NCBI RefSeq assembly: GCF_028372415.1 | Contig: NC_092872.1 | Span: 551,781,705-551,845,704, forward strand | Direction of reading: 5' to 3' | Origin: Notamacropus eugenii | Taxonomy: Eukaryota; Chordata; Mammalia; Diprotodontia; Macropodidae | Length of the DNA: 64,000 bases | Part shown: piece after piece, positions 10,326-21,099 of the stretch | Layout: each line of letters starts with the position of its first letter | Position numbering within the stretch: the stretch's first letter is position 1 | Notes under the pieces: model-generated | The model's input: only the letters and a program-made list of their open reading frames with translations | The model's database searches: none | What the model was told of the DNA's origin: nothing | Program-made: the position numbers and the translations under genes

Positions 10326-10655
10326 AGGGGAATTTCTACCTTTGGAGTCAGGAAAGGAAGATGACACGATTTTGAGAATTTGGGAAGCCAAGCTCTAAGT
10401 AAGAAAAACATAGTTTCTAGGCCCATATCCTTCACAGTATTTTGTTCAAGTGTTTTAGAGGCAAGCCATATAAGACTGGAAACTTGTGCAAAGAAGGGCA
10501 GCAGGTAATTAGGGGTCAACCTGGGAACAGGAGTCGAAGTTTAAGATGAATTTGGAAGCCTCCCCAGTAAGAACTGGGCATTTGCCAAGGTTGTGTAAGT
10601 ATAGCTATACAATCACCAGGAATAAATTCCATTTTCTAGTGCTTTAAGTTTCTCC
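10326..10655. other. Unassigned sequence
   Basis: No gene or family signature seen. Confidence 0.4.
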
Positions 10656-10659
10656 AAAG

Positions 10660-10765
10660 TACTTAAAAAATAACTCAGGGAGATCAGTACAGAAGATAGT
10701 TATCCCCATTTTATAGATCAAGAAACAGAGGCTCAGAGAGACTTGCCCATGAACGTGTAAACAGA
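10660..10765 (-). mobile_element. MIR SINE, antisense
   Basis: 'ccccattttatagatcaaga' and 'gaggctcagagagacttgcc' are the antisense MIR core. Confidence 0.65.
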
Positions 10766-10859
10766 AAGCCTAACCTAGGATTTAAATTTATATATGTAAA
10801 ATTAAATTCCTAATTTCCTAATTCCTAAAAATTGTTCTTTTTACTATTCATAATTATTT

Positions 10860-10980
10860 CTCTGCCTATGACGTTGGGCTTGTCACTTATCCTCTCAGTG
10901 TTGTCACCTATAAAATAAGGGCATTAAACTAGATGATCTGTAAAGCCTCTTCCATCTCGGGGTCTATGTTCCTATCCTTT
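10860..10980 (+). mobile_element. MIR SINE fragment
   Basis: 'gggcttgtcacttatcctct', 'cacctataaaataagggcat' and 'actagatgatctgtaaagcc' follow the plus-strand MIR order. Confidence 0.7.
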
Positions 10981-11279
10981 GTGTATGCATGAGGTTGCTT
11001 TAACAGCCCCGTGATGCTTAGGGTATTTTCTGTCTTCAACAAGATTTGCAGCTGACAGAAAATATATTCTCACACTATTCCTCCTTTCCACGCCTCCCAT
11101 TCTTATGTTTCTTGCCTAACTCATTTGACACCAAACATCTATTTCCATTGTCCCTTTGCACACAGGGCACTTCTGCTCCATCTGGGCCAGTTTCCCTGCT
11201 TAGATAGAACAGGCTTCCCTACCTCCCCATCATGCTTTGGAACTCGATCTAAGGCTGAAAATTTCCTAATCAAAAGTGT

Positions 11280-11475
11280 GGTGCCAGGAAGAGAGCACTG
11301 GATTTGGAGTCAGAGGATCTAGCTTTACTATTTTACCACTTGAATGACTGGGTAACTCGCTTCTCCTCTCAATTTTCTCTTTTCTAAAATTAAGAAGTTG
11401 GATTAAATGACCTCTACAGTATCCCAGCTCTATAGTATCTCTCCAGTATCACAGCTAAAGTCTTGTGATTCTATT
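11280..11475 (+). mobile_element. MIR SINE
   Basis: 'gagagcactggatttggagt', 'gactgggtaactcgcttctc', 'aattaagaagttggattaaa' and 'gacctctacagtatcccagc' give MIR head to tail. Confidence 0.75.
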
Positions 11476-11784
11476 GGTGCAGGAGTGGGAGTGGGGAGCG
11501 TATCAATGATCAACTGTTTCTATAATGATTTCAGTCTTCCATTTGTAAGCCCTCTGGGATATCAGCATGTGAAGCCTGCTGTTATATTCTGAGAGCTAAG
11601 TATGACTCTTCTCATTTAAGTATCTTACATAGGGTGATTGCCATGGATCTCACAAGCCTCCTAGGGATTGCCCTGCATCTCTGCCCCCTACTAGAGAAGA
11701 CTTTAGCCTCATCTAAGTTCTTTGAACTTTCACCCCTTGGTTTTCGGTACAAGCCTAGAGATTATTAGGCTGTATGAGTACCAT

Positions 11785-11925
11785 AATACAAGAAACATTT
11801 ATTAAGCTCCTACTATGTGCCAGACATTGTGCTAAACATTGGGAATATAAATAATGAAAAGAGAGCAAGTCTTTGCCCTCAAGGAACTTACAGTCTAACG
11901 GGGAAGATGATGTACAAAATGAAGC
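11785..11925 (-). mobile_element. L2 3' end, antisense
   Basis: 'aaacatttattaagctccta', 'ctatgtgccagacattgtgc' and 'gccctcaaggaacttacagt' are a clear antisense L2 terminus; the following 100 bp may continue it. Confidence 0.85.
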
Positions 11926-12129
11926 TGAAAAGTGAGAGTGGGGAATGGGAAAGACCAGAGAGTATCCGTTCAATGACCATGATAATGCTAAAGTTGAAAC
12001 CAAGAGGAGCAACTGATGGGAAATTAAGAGAAAGCAGGGATTTTTGAGTTTTCTGTAGAGGGAGGATATGAATCTAGCCTCTGCCCTCCAATCCAAAGGG
12101 TAGAAACAACTCAAGGTACTTATGAGGTT

Positions 12130-12305
12130 TAAACACCAAAGCTGAAATAACCTCCATGATGATGAGTTTTCTAGTGATGAGCTTATCCTGATATTATGCC
12201 AGTTTTATAGACAAGGAAACTGGCCCCAGAAAGATTAAAGGATAACTCAGGCACACACAGCTCTTAAGTATCAGAGTCAGGATTAGAACTCAGTTCTTTT
12301 AACTC
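12130..12305 (-). mobile_element. MIR SINE, antisense
   Basis: 'ttttatagacaaggaaactg', 'cacacacagctcttaagtat' and 'cagagtcaggattagaactc' show an antisense MIR. Confidence 0.7.
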
Positions 12306-12414
12306 CTAGTTTGACTTTCTTTGAACTATTCTAACCTATTTGAACTACTTTTACATAGCTCACTGCACTTCAAAAATGAAAGCTTTGTCTTTTAATTATT
12401 TAGAAATATGCCTA

Positions 12415-12548
12415 GTCTCCTCTATTAGATGGTCACCTTGAGGGCAGGAATCATCCTTGTCTTTTTTGCCTTTGTATCCTCCTCACTCCCCCAGCATAGA
12501 ACTATGCATATGGTAGATATGCAAAAATAAATTTGTTGAATTCATTCA
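12415..12548 (+). mobile_element. L2 3' end
   Basis: 'ccttgagggcaggaatcatc', 'cctttgtatcctcctcactc' and terminal 'tttgttgaattcattcat' are the L2 terminus. Confidence 0.8.
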
Positions 12549-13055
12549 TTGTGGTACTGTGTATGTCATTTGGATTTTCTGCTAATGATATTAATAACAA
12601 TAACAGCTAGCATTTTATAGAACTTTAAGATTGGTCTTTGAAGCAGAATAAGAGAACTTGAAATATGTAGAATAATGTGAAGAAAATGAATTTTACGATG
12701 AATGACAAAAAAAATTCCGAGCACTTTTTGGGGGAAATACATATGAGAAACATAGTTACACTGCCTTATTTTTAAAATTTACTCTTTGGATTCAACTTTC
12801 TCTTAAATCTTCAGCCCTATATCAATTAGTGCTGTTGGTATACGCCAGTTTTTACATCTATAAGAATGGTGGCTATGCATGTCAACCTCATGCCTATCCC
12901 TGGATTTCATTTCCATGTGGATATAATAAATTGGGTTGGTTTGCAGCCATCTGCTGGCTTCTCTCTTTTCTCCTACAGATGTTAACAGTTACTAACCAAC
13001 TAAGAAGTTGACCTTTCTCATATTTCTTGTGCAGACCTCAAAAAATGGACTCACC
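12549..13055. other. Mostly unassigned sequence
   Basis: 'aataacaataacagctagca' near 12593 may be a short SINE remnant. Nothing else recognised. Confidence 0.35.
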
Positions 13056-13059
13056 TCAC

Positions 13060-13220
13060 AGAGTTATGGATTTGGAGCTTGGGAGGCAATTTAGGGATCA
13101 TCTAACCAAGAATTATTTTAAATCGGAGGAAACCAAGGCCTAGAGAGGAAAGCAAATTTCTCAAGGTCACAAAAAGACAGGAATGGATCTGGAATTTTAC
13201 TTAGCCAAAGCCTCTCCTTC
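13060..13220 (-). mobile_element. MIR3-like SINE, antisense
   Basis: 'tatggatttggagcttggga', 'tttagggatcatctaaccaa', 'ggaggaaaccaaggcctaga' and 'tcaaggtcacaaaaagacag' follow the MIR3 antisense order. Confidence 0.65.
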
Positions 13221-13529
13221 TAACATGAAACTCATCAGAGAAATTCAATCAGGAACCTGTGTGTTCAACATCCTCAGTTCACCGTCTTCTTTCAGAAGGC
13301 ACTCTCAGCAAGTACAAATCACAGTCTTTTAAAATAATGTCTCTAGTCAATGATTTTGTAGCATTGGTTGCAACATGCTGCAATGAAGAAGTTTTAGTTT
13401 ATTTGATGACTTCACCTCAGATTTGTTAACTGGGATTCCTTTAATATTTAGAGAACTAAAGGAAAATTAGTTCATTTGAAAATGAAGTGGCTAAACTTGA
13501 TGGTTTATGAGCAAGTCATCTTTTAGAAG

Positions 13530-13690
13530 ACAGACATTAGATGAAATGGGTTGAGTTCTAAGAGTCCCATGTTCTAGTCTCGACTCTGCCACTGTGGTGG
13601 TTTATAATCTTAGGAAAACCATTTTAGCGTTCTCCTCAGATTGTTCGTCTTTAAAATGAAGAAATTGAAATATACCATTTTTATGACCTT
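13530..13690 (+). mobile_element. MIR SINE, diverged
   Basis: 'catgttctagtctcgactct', 'aatcttaggaaaaccatttt' and 'tcgtctttaaaatgaagaaa' fit a decayed MIR. Confidence 0.55.
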
Positions 13691-13749
13691 GGACGAGCCA
13701 GTTAAAGATTTTGGTCCCAGGTTCAGTGCCTATTTCTCCACAATAAGGT

Positions 13750-13935
13750 TGAGTTAGATCATCATAGAATGTCAGAGCTAGAAGGACCCCTTGGAGCTCA
13801 CCTAATCCCAACTTTTCACTTTGGAGGTGAGAAAACTGAGATCCAGAGAAGTAAAATCAGGGTCATGAGATCATAAAGGTAGTAAGTAGCAGTACTCAGC
13901 TTTCTATTCCTGTTATATGACTTTACACCAAGGTT
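13750..13935 (-). mobile_element. MIR3-like SINE, antisense
   Basis: 'tcagagctagaaggacccct', 'tggagctcacctaatcccaa', 'ggaggtgagaaaactgagat' and 'gatcataaaggtagtaagta' fit MIR3 antisense. Confidence 0.7.
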
Positions 13936-15330
13936 CATTCTCTTTTAAATCTCAAGTTCCCTTCTGGTGCTAATATGTTTCATGTTATATCGTCCCTAGG
14001 TTGGACTATAAAAATATGATAAATTGGTTAAGGAGAGTTGGGTTAGGACCTGTGATTTCATTTCTATACTGAATTTTTGCTGAGGAAACTCTTAGATTTT
14101 CAGTTTACATTCTTAGAGTTTCCTGGGACAACTGAGAGATTGTTTCACAAAACCAGTATGTGTCAGAGAAATGACTTGAATTTAAAGTTTTCCCACCCTA
14201 AGGTCAATTATCCAATATAGCATGCTGTTTCTAATGATAAAGTACTAAAATATTTGAATTGATTTGAGCTGTCACTGACACAGGAGATAGCTCCTTGGTA
14301 TAGCTTTTTAACCAATCTTGGCCTGTCTACTCTGTGGGACTCTTGAGGGTGTCCTCCCTTGGCAAGGCAGAACCTTGCCAAGGTTCTGGAAGCTTTCCTT
14401 GCTTTTCCTCGACATTGTTAGAGTATCAACTGAGAACTCCTGCTATCTACCTGTCATTCCTTACCCTTTCCATATGACTGAGTTTATTCTCTTTTTCTCC
14501 CATACTTTCCCTTAATGATTTTTTTTCACTTCTCTTATTTCATTATCTCATTATCTTGTTATCACATTATCCAATAAATAGAGTAATTAAATTTCAGAAT
14601 TCCTAAACCATGTCATTATTGGTATCTGGAATAATCTGTAATTTCCTATAGTTTTTAAAATTCCCCTCCCCACTCCCTCAGAGGCTCCTGCCCTTTGGCT
14701 TCTGGTATTAATTGTCTTTCCACTGTGCCTAATACCTCATCTGTTCCTCCCAGATGCTTTCTGTGTTCTCTCTAGTGTCCCAATTGTGTTATGCAATACT
14801 CCTCTCAGGAAGAACATTTGGCATCTTCTTGGCATTCTCTAAAAAGCTAAGTGATGGGGTTTTCACCTCTGTTGTCACCAGACCTTGCTCCTCATTCATC
14901 AACATAGAACCTCCCTTTCCATCCTTCCCCACTCAGTCTTTCACAGAACCAGTCAGCTTCCTATCACACCCCACCCCTAATCCCAAAGGTACAGCTGCCC
15001 CCATGTGCAAGCTCCCTGCTAGGACTTAGCTACAACTCTGTCATCCTTAACAATGATCCCCCAGGCAAGCTGTTGCCTTCTTTTCAGTTACATGCAGGTT
15101 GCCAGGAAGCCTAGGGGACTCACCATCTGACACTCAGAGCACTGTTTTTCAGTCCAAATATGTCCATGAATGGCAATGAATTCTTAGTCAACAAGGTCTG
15201 ATGACTTCTGCATTATGGCTCTTTCAAGTGCCTGTAATTGGGTGACATTGGTACCCCAGTGATTCCAGCGTTGGGAAAAAAAGTGTTCCAATGTGTTGCC
15301 AAGCACTATTGATTTGACTTTTTTAACATC
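13936..15330. other. Long unassigned block
   Basis: No repeat family recognised over about 1.4 kb except possible scraps. Contains the short perfect inverted repeat at 14357-14383. Pyrimidine-rich between 14640 and 15010. No exon-like frame bounded by plausible splice sites stood out. Confidence 0.35.
14357..14383. other. Perfect 11-bp inverted repeat, 5-nt loop
   Basis: The left arm CCTTGGCAAGG and right arm CCTTGCCAAGG are exact reverse complements around CAGAA. The arms carry TTGGC and GCCAA, the NF1 half sites, but with a spacing wider than the usual 5 bp. Confidence 0.85.
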
Positions 15331-15339
15331 TCAAATACA

Positions 15340-16022
15340 CTTCCTTGTCTCCTCTGACACTGCCATCCCTGGTGCAGGCTCTCATGCCTGGAATATTGTC
15401 ATAACCTGATGACTGGTGTTTTTATCTGCCATAAGTCTCTCCCTGTTTTACTCTATCCTCTATTCAACTATCAAATGATTGTCCTAAAGTGTGTGTTTTA
15501 CCCTATCTTATCCCTCACCCCCAACTCAACAAACTTCGGTGTCTCCCTATTATCTCCAGGATCAAATATAAAATCATGTGCTCTTCCTTCTACCCCCCAA
15601 TTCCAGTCTTCTCACACCTTATATCAGCCATATATTCTGCCATCCAGTGACACTGGTTTCCTTCACTGTCATATCCCTATTTCTAATATCTTCACAGACT
15701 ATCCCCCATACCCAGAACACTCTCCCTCCTCCCCTCTACCTCCTGACTTCCTTAGCTTCCTGCAAGTTACAGCTAAAATTGCACCTTTTATAAGAAACTT
15801 TTCCTGATTTCCTCTTAATTCTAGGGTCTTCTATCTGTTGATTATCTCCAGTCTGTCCTAAATATAACTTTTTGGTACATCGTTGTTTTTTTGCATGGTG
15901 TCTCCCCTATTAACCTGAACTCTTTGAGAACTGTCTTTTCCCATTTCTTTGTATCCCCCAGTGCTCAGCACAGTGCCTAGCACAGAGTAGACACTTAATA
16001 ACTGTTTGTTGACTGACTGATT
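15340..16022 (+). mobile_element. Long L2 LINE 3' segment
   Basis: The best L2 in the window, about 680 bp: 'ccctgttttactctatcctc', 'tgtctccctattatctccag', 'gatcaaatataaaatcatgt', 'ccagtgacactggtttcctt', 'gttacagctaaaattgcacc', 'aattctagggtcttctatct', 'gtgctcagcacagtgcctag', and terminal 'tgttgactgactgatt'. Its plus-strand open frames are just L2 remnants. Confidence 0.9.
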
Positions 16023-16079
16023 GCCAGTCGAGCTATAGTCCTGGAGGACTAGGTCCCTCCTACTTCTGGAATGGCCCTC

Positions 16080-16235
16080 AGAAGCCGTCTCATTCAATGC
16101 TTTCATTTTATAGATGAGGAAAACCAAGACCCAGGGAGATTAAGTAACTTGAGAGAAAGACTCCCCATTCAACAGAGAGTAAGCTCATGGGAGAGGTGAG
16201 ATTTGAACTGATCTGTTTCAACTCTAGGATCAATA
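16080..16235 (-). mobile_element. MIR SINE, antisense
   Basis: 'ttttatagatgaggaaaacc', 'cccagggagattaagtaact' and 'gaggtgagatttgaactgat' are antisense MIR. Confidence 0.75.
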
Positions 16236-16339
16236 TTCTTTCCATTATGGCTTCAAGGAAAGAGGGATTCCAGCCTCCCCCAGTTTTATGCAAGAAAGAT
16301 AAATGACAAAGAAATAAATACACATCAGGGACTGATTAC

Positions 16340-16480
16340 TAACCACACCCATTTTTATAGAACTACACAATTTACAAAGTACAGTCTTCACAACTGCTCT
16401 GTGAGGTAGGTACTATTAGATATCATTACCTCCATCTTACAGATGAGGAAACTCATGTTTTAGGAAAGTGAAGAGATTTT
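16340..16480 (-). mobile_element. THER1/MIR-type SINE, antisense
   Basis: 'cacaactgctctgtgaggta', 'ggtactattagatatcatta' and 'cttacagatgaggaaactca' match the antisense CORE. The tail is interrupted by AT-rich sequence containing a 26-bp palindrome; 16590-16680 may be its remainder or another MIR. Confidence 0.65.
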
Positions 16481-16490
16481 CCTAAGAAAT

Positions 16491-16516
16491 TATATTCTAG
16501 GTATACCTAGAATATA
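16491..16516. other. 26-bp perfect palindrome
   Basis: The centre GGTATACC is flanked symmetrically by TATATTCTA and TAGAATATA, so 13 bases on each side are exact reverse complements without a loop. It lies between MIR-derived pieces. Confidence 0.9.
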
Positions 16517-16589
16517 TTAATATTAGAAAATATTAATTTTAGAAAAGAAACTCTGGGCTCTCCACTCTAAATCCAATGTTCTTCCCATT

Positions 16590-16690
16590 ACACAGTTCTA
16601 TGGAAAAAGAAACAGAAACTCACTGAGGATAAATGACCTGCCCAAGGTCATACAATTAGACTGTGAAAAAAACATAGCTTGTTCTCAGGA
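16590..16690 (-). mobile_element. MIR SINE fragment, antisense
   Basis: 'aaactcactgaggataaatg' and 'acctgcccaaggtcatacaa' are the antisense MIR core. Confidence 0.6.
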
Positions 16691-16779
16691 CTTCTCACAA
16701 TAATAGTGATGGTGATGATAGCAATTATTAGTGTAACTAAGAATAATTAGTAAGAGTAATACTTATTAGCAGTAATAAA

Positions 16780-17045
16780 ATAATACTAATGGTAGTTAAT
16801 CTTTGTATAACTTTTACTATGTGCCAGGCACTTATAATTATCTCATTTGATTCTCACAACAATTAAGGGAGGTGGGTCCTATTATTAGTATTATCCGCTT
16901 TTTACAGTTTTGACTAAAACCAAGACAAATAGGAGTTAAATGAATTACCCAGGGTCACATAGTTAGTGTCTGAGGTTGGATTAGATCTCTTTCTGACTCT
17001 AGGCCCAGCCCCCTACTCACTGAGCCCCCCAGCCATCTCATATGC
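16780..17045 (-). mobile_element. THER1/MIR-type SINE, antisense, near full length
   Basis: 'attatctcatttgattctca', 'ggaggtgggtcctattatta', 'acccagggtcacatagttag', 'tgtctgaggttggattagat' and a tRNA-like end 'cactgagccccccagccatc' give a complete antisense element. Confidence 0.8.
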
Positions 17046-17475
17046 CATCTGACTGCTTCTGTATGCTTTGTACCATGTTACACTGCTTGCTTCTTAGATA
17101 CCATGTAATCTACCATGGACTCACACATTTTAGAAAGATTTTAAGCTATAAATTTTCAAATAAAGAAAAACTTTACCTTTTAATTCAAAGCTGATCAGGA
17201 AAGGAAATTTAGTTCACTAGAACTTCTCAGTTCATCAGCATTTTAATTCATCAGGTTGTGCTGTTTATAAAACTGATCCTTTTATTCTGAGCAGGTAGAA
17301 GAAGCTGGTTAAGCTGTGCTTCCTGTGTAGGGAATGAACTTGGAAGTTTGATTATTTAATTTAAGGTCACTGATCATTAAACAGAAGCTGATTTAAGTAC
17401 AAACAAACAAATCTTCATAGATTCTGGCAGCAAAATAAAACAGACCAAGTCAAATAAAAAAAGGAGGCATTAAAT
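17046..17475. other. Unassigned AT-rich block
   Basis: No repeat recognised. AT-rich with several ATTAA/TTTAAT cores (17160-17400), which is compatible with noncoding regulatory DNA but not evidence for it. Confidence 0.3.
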
Positions 17476-17479
17476 ATCT

Positions 17480-18010
17480 ACTATGGCTGATCACTGGGGG
17501 CCCAAAGAAAGACAGAAACACAGTCCCTGTCCTCAAGGACCTCGGAGTCCAAAGAGGGAGCCAATATACGAACAATAACAGTCAAATAGGATCTTTATAG
17601 GATAATTGGAAATACTTTTAGAAAGAGGACATTTGCATTATGTGGAATGGGTGGCAATTTCTTGCAGAAGATGGGATGTTAGCTGGTACCTGAAAGAAGT
17701 CTGGGAAGCCAGGAGACAGAGATGAGGAGGGAGAGCATTCTAAGCATAGGGGACATCCAGTGAAAGTTCAGTTAGGAGATTGAGGCCAGTGCCATTAAAT
17801 CTCAGAGTCTGAGGAATGGAGTAAGGTACAAAAAGACTAGCAAGGTGGAAGCGGGGCAGTATTGAAGGGTTTTAAAAGTCAAACATAATTTTATTTGATT
17901 CAGGAGATAATAGGGAGTCACTGGTGTTTATTGAAGGGGGTGAGTAGAATGACACTGATTGGCACTTTAGCCTAAAGAATAGTTTGATATCATGCTGTTT
18001 TTGATGCTGT
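17480..18010 (-). mobile_element. L2-like LINE segment, antisense
   Basis: 'agtccctgtcctcaaggacc', 'gagagcattctaagcatagg', 'gggttttaaaagtcaaacat', 'gataatagggagtcactggt' and 'tgagtagaatgacactgatt' follow the reverse complement of the L2 3' half for about 530 bp. Confidence 0.75.
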
Positions 18011-18064
18011 ACTCAGTAGTGTCAAGTAGCCGTGAGAGTCAAAATTCAGTGGTTTACTGGAAAA

Positions 18065-18330
18065 AATGGGCATCTAGGTGATATAGTGGAGAGAGAACAC
18101 TGAGCTTGGAGTCAAGAAGACTGAGTTCAAATCTGGTGGCACACATTTATTAGCTGTGTGACCCTGGGCAAGTCACTTTACCTTGTTTGCCTTAGTTCCT
18201 CATTTGTAAAACGAGAGGGAGAAGGAAATGCCAAATCCCTCCAGAATCTTTGTCAAGAAAACCTGAAATGGGGTCATGAAGAGTTGGACATGGTTGATAT
18301 GACTCAACCATGACAACAACAAAAAGTGGA
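18065..18330 (+). mobile_element. Marsupial tRNA-derived SINE (MAR1/WSINE1-like), full length
   Basis: 'gggcatctaggtgatatagt' head, 'gagcttggagtcaagaagac', 'gtgtgaccctgggcaagtca', 'tcaagaaaacctgaaatggg', 'gtcatgaagagttggacatg' and a CAACAA-type tail. About 265 bp, among the best preserved repeats here. Confidence 0.9.
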
Positions 18331-18439
18331 AGAATATGCTGAATTTTGTTGCTGAAATAGGTGAGTTCCTTTCATTGGGTCTTCTGTTTAGTTTCTGAGT
18401 TATCTTATTCTGCATGTGCTGCTTAGACAGGTTTCAGTT

Positions 18440-18575
18440 CCTTGGAACAAGGTATCCCCTGGTGTTTCCACTCTGCCCCAATCTGCTTTCCTGCCTCCTT
18501 TTATGTATTGTCTTCCCGCATTAGATTGTAAGCTCATTGAGAACAGGGACTGCTTTTCTGACACATAGTAGGTGC
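18440..18575 (+). mobile_element. L2 3' end
   Basis: 'tgtcttcccgcattagattg', 'taagctcattgagaacaggg' and 'gacacatagtaggtgctctg' are the L2 terminus. Confidence 0.8.
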
Positions 18576-18579
18576 TCTG

Positions 18580-18785
18580 CTGTGAGACTTAGTTCCTCAT
18601 CTGTACAGTGAGAAGGCCTCTAAGGGACCTTTAAGTTTGATAACTACAATCTTTTGATCACAATTGTGATAACTTCTTAGGAGGGTTTCTTGTGGGGATC
18701 AATTGAGATATTGCATTTCAATAGCTCCATTAACCTTAAAAGGTGAAATGTGAATGTCAGCTATTGATAGTCTTACATCAACCTC
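18580..18785 (+). mobile_element. MIR/THER1-type SINE
   Basis: 'agttcctcatctgtacagtg', 'ggatcaattgagatattgca' and 'ggtgaaatgtgaatgtcagc' give a plus-strand CORE-SINE. L2 terminal sequence lies on both sides (18440-18575 and 18786-18870). Confidence 0.6.
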
Positions 18786-18870
18786 CTCTTATATTTCCTT
18801 TAGCGCCCAGTGCAGTGGTGGGTACCTAGTAGGGGCTCAAGAAATACTTTTTGATTAATTGATTCTACAT
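18786..18870 (+). mobile_element. L2 3' terminus
   Basis: 'gcgcccagtgcagtggtggg', 'tacctagtaggggctcaaga' and 'ttgattaattga' are an L2 end in the same orientation as 18440-18575. Confidence 0.7.
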
Positions 18871-19004
18871 TGGATTTTGCTAACATTTTAAATATAATTA
18901 GTCTAAGTCATAAGTCATGAATCTGAAAGAGATCTCAGAGATCTTTTAGACTGGTGTCCACAAACTCCCAAAGGGTCCATGGATAAGGTTTGTGAACTTG
19001 GACA

Positions 19005-19400
19005 TGGAAATAAAGCAGATATACATCTATTAGAGAACGGCTAAGCTCATCATTTGAGAATATAATGGGGTGTTAGAGCTCCATGAGAAACAACAAATAT
19101 GAAAATTTAGAGAAACATGGGAATATTTTTGTGAACTGATGAAGAGTGAAGTCAGCAGAACTAGGCAACATAATGATCACAAAGTGCAAATGAAAAGAAT
19201 TAAAATTCTTGGTAATTATAATGACCAAATTTGGCCTTGGAAAAAGATGAGAAAATGCACTTCCTTCCTTCATTAGCAAGACAGTAGACTGTAGGTGTTA
19301 AATGTTGCATATCCTATTAGACACTGTCAATGCATTTGGTTTTGCAGAAATATTCATTCATTTGGAATCTTTATTACAAGGAAGGTAAAAACAAAATTTA
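19005..19400 (+). mobile_element. L1/HAL1-like LINE 3' end
   Basis: 'ttagagaacggctaagctca', 'tgaactgatgaagagtgaag', 'tcagcagaactaggcaacat' and 'aaaagaattaaaattcttgg' match the sense 3' region of an L1-like LINE, as also seen at 27950-28150 and 35310-35420. Confidence 0.7.
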
Positions 19401-19469
19401 TTAATTAATAAAAGAAAGAGCACTAGTTGGAAGCAGAGTCAAGATTAAGCCTAAAACATTTCATATATT

Positions 19470-19560
19470 AACTACATGATACTGGACAGGTCTGTGACTT
19501 CTCCAAGCCTCAGTTTCTCTAACTATAAAATGGAGATTAGAACTCTGGGGAGGATCCAAC
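19470..19560 (+). mobile_element. MIR SINE fragment
   Basis: 'ctgtgacttctccaagcctc' and 'taactataaaatggagatta' are the MIR core. Confidence 0.6.
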
Positions 19561-19639
19561 CTCCCTGTTTAGAATATTATTAAATCCTACTTTCTCAAGC
19601 CTCATTTGAAATCCCACCTCTTCCCTGAGGGAAGAGGCC

Positions 19640-19805
19640 ACAGAAGACAATTAAAATGTGCTGGTATAATCCTCATGTTTCAGAGATGAGGAAATTAAGT
19701 GGTTAAGTAAATTGTTTATCTTCCGTTATAAAGGTATCAAGTAATAGAGTTTGGATTTGAACCTAAGTATTCTTACTCCAAAAGCAATGATCTTTCCATG
19801 ATGTC
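19640..19805 (-). mobile_element. MIR SINE, antisense
   Basis: 'tttcagagatgaggaaatta', 'ggatttgaacctaagtattc' and 'gcaatgatctttccatgatg' are antisense MIR with tRNA-like end. Confidence 0.65.
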
Positions 19806-20149
19806 ATAACTGCTTGAACTAGCTCCAACCTAGTTTTCTCCTTTTCTGGTTTATATCACTTAATCTTTTTTGGTGACTCAAATTTTTCATGAGTATATTC
19901 CTTGTCTGTCTAATCAAAGTCTTTGGCTGACATGAGCCATATCCTACACATCATCACAATTACTGAAGAAGCAAATCCAGTCCACACACAAAGGTTTCCA
20001 ATAAACATTTGTTAAACCAATGACATAATGGATGAAAGTATAAAGGAAAATTAGCATCTGCCCTCAGCTGTTGTTCCAAACCTTCTCTTCCCCCAAGTTT
20101 CAATCCCCACCCCCTCTCAACAGATGCTCTTGCCTCCTACTTTACAGAG

Positions 20150-20415
20150 AAAAATAGAAACTGACATTTGTATATTGTTTGAGATTTTGCCAAGGACTTT
20201 ATATACATTATCTCATTTGAATCGCACAACAATCATATGAGGTAGATAATACACCTATTAGTATTATAGCATTTTTACAAATGAGGAAACACAATGAATC
20301 TCTGAAAGATTAAGGAATGTCCTCGTGGTCCTACAACTAATAGGTTTCAGAGGCTGGGTTTTCATCTAGGACTTCCTGATTCCAAAGCCAACTTTATCCC
20401 TTACACCACCGGAAA
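20150..20415 (-). mobile_element. THER1/MIR-type SINE, antisense, near full length
   Basis: 'attatctcatttgaatcgca', 'caatcatatgaggtagataa', 'ttttacaaatgaggaaacac', 'gaggctgggttttcatctag' and 'ccttacaccacc' give a complete antisense copy. Confidence 0.75.
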
Positions 20416-20579
20416 AAGTCTTGGCCTTGGAGTCTGGAATTCAAAGAGAAATTGTACCACTCAACCATACGTAAAGATCTATGTAAGCTGCATGTTGACT
20501 TAAAAAAAAAAGTGTTAACATTATCTTTTATTTTATTTTTATTGACTTTGTTTAATATTTTTCAATTATATTTTAATCT

Positions 20580-21065
20580 GGATCTGGATACTTGCCAACG
20601 CTTGGACCCCTTGTTTGACATCTTTTCCCTAAGCAGTACTGCCTTTCAAATCAAAGGCATCAGTCATGAACTTCATCTCCCCAACCCACACTATAAAATC
20701 CCATCATATCTTTCCCCAGACTCTAACGTTTTATTTCAATCTGTGACCTTTCATCTTTTCCTTTCTCTCATCTAATAAGTTGCCAAATCTTGTTGATGTT
20801 ACCTTTGAAAAATTATGTTGTTTCACTCACATGGGCACTACCCTATTTAGTGTCTTTATCACTTCTTACTTCATCTGTAATAACACAGTGTTACATGGCT
20901 TCTCAGTTTTCTCCCTTTCTCCTACTTGCTCTTTCACATTCATTAAAAAAATCTTCATAAGAAACAGTACTTACCATGTTATTACCCTCAAAAACCTTCT
21001 AGGACTTTTTTTTTGTTTCTAGAATAAATACAAAATTCTCATAACTTGGACTTGAGTATTCAGTT
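20580..21065 (+). mobile_element. L2 LINE middle segment
   Basis: 'gttgccaaatcttgttgatg', 'cacatgggcactaccctatt', 'tttatcacttcttacttcat' and 'cctctaggac' type sequence near 20998 parallel the L2 coding region upstream of its 3' end. Stops and shifts throughout. Confidence 0.65.
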
Positions 21066-21099
21066 TGTAGTGTAGTGCTCTACTGTACCAGAGCTTTTT

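Noticed and set aside
10175-10519. 114-codon minus-strand open frame
   Set aside because: Overlaps the antisense of a CR1-type 3' end; no family signature beyond that.
15409-15807. 132-codon open frame
   Set aside because: It lies entirely inside an L2 LINE in the expected orientation and shows no other protein signature.
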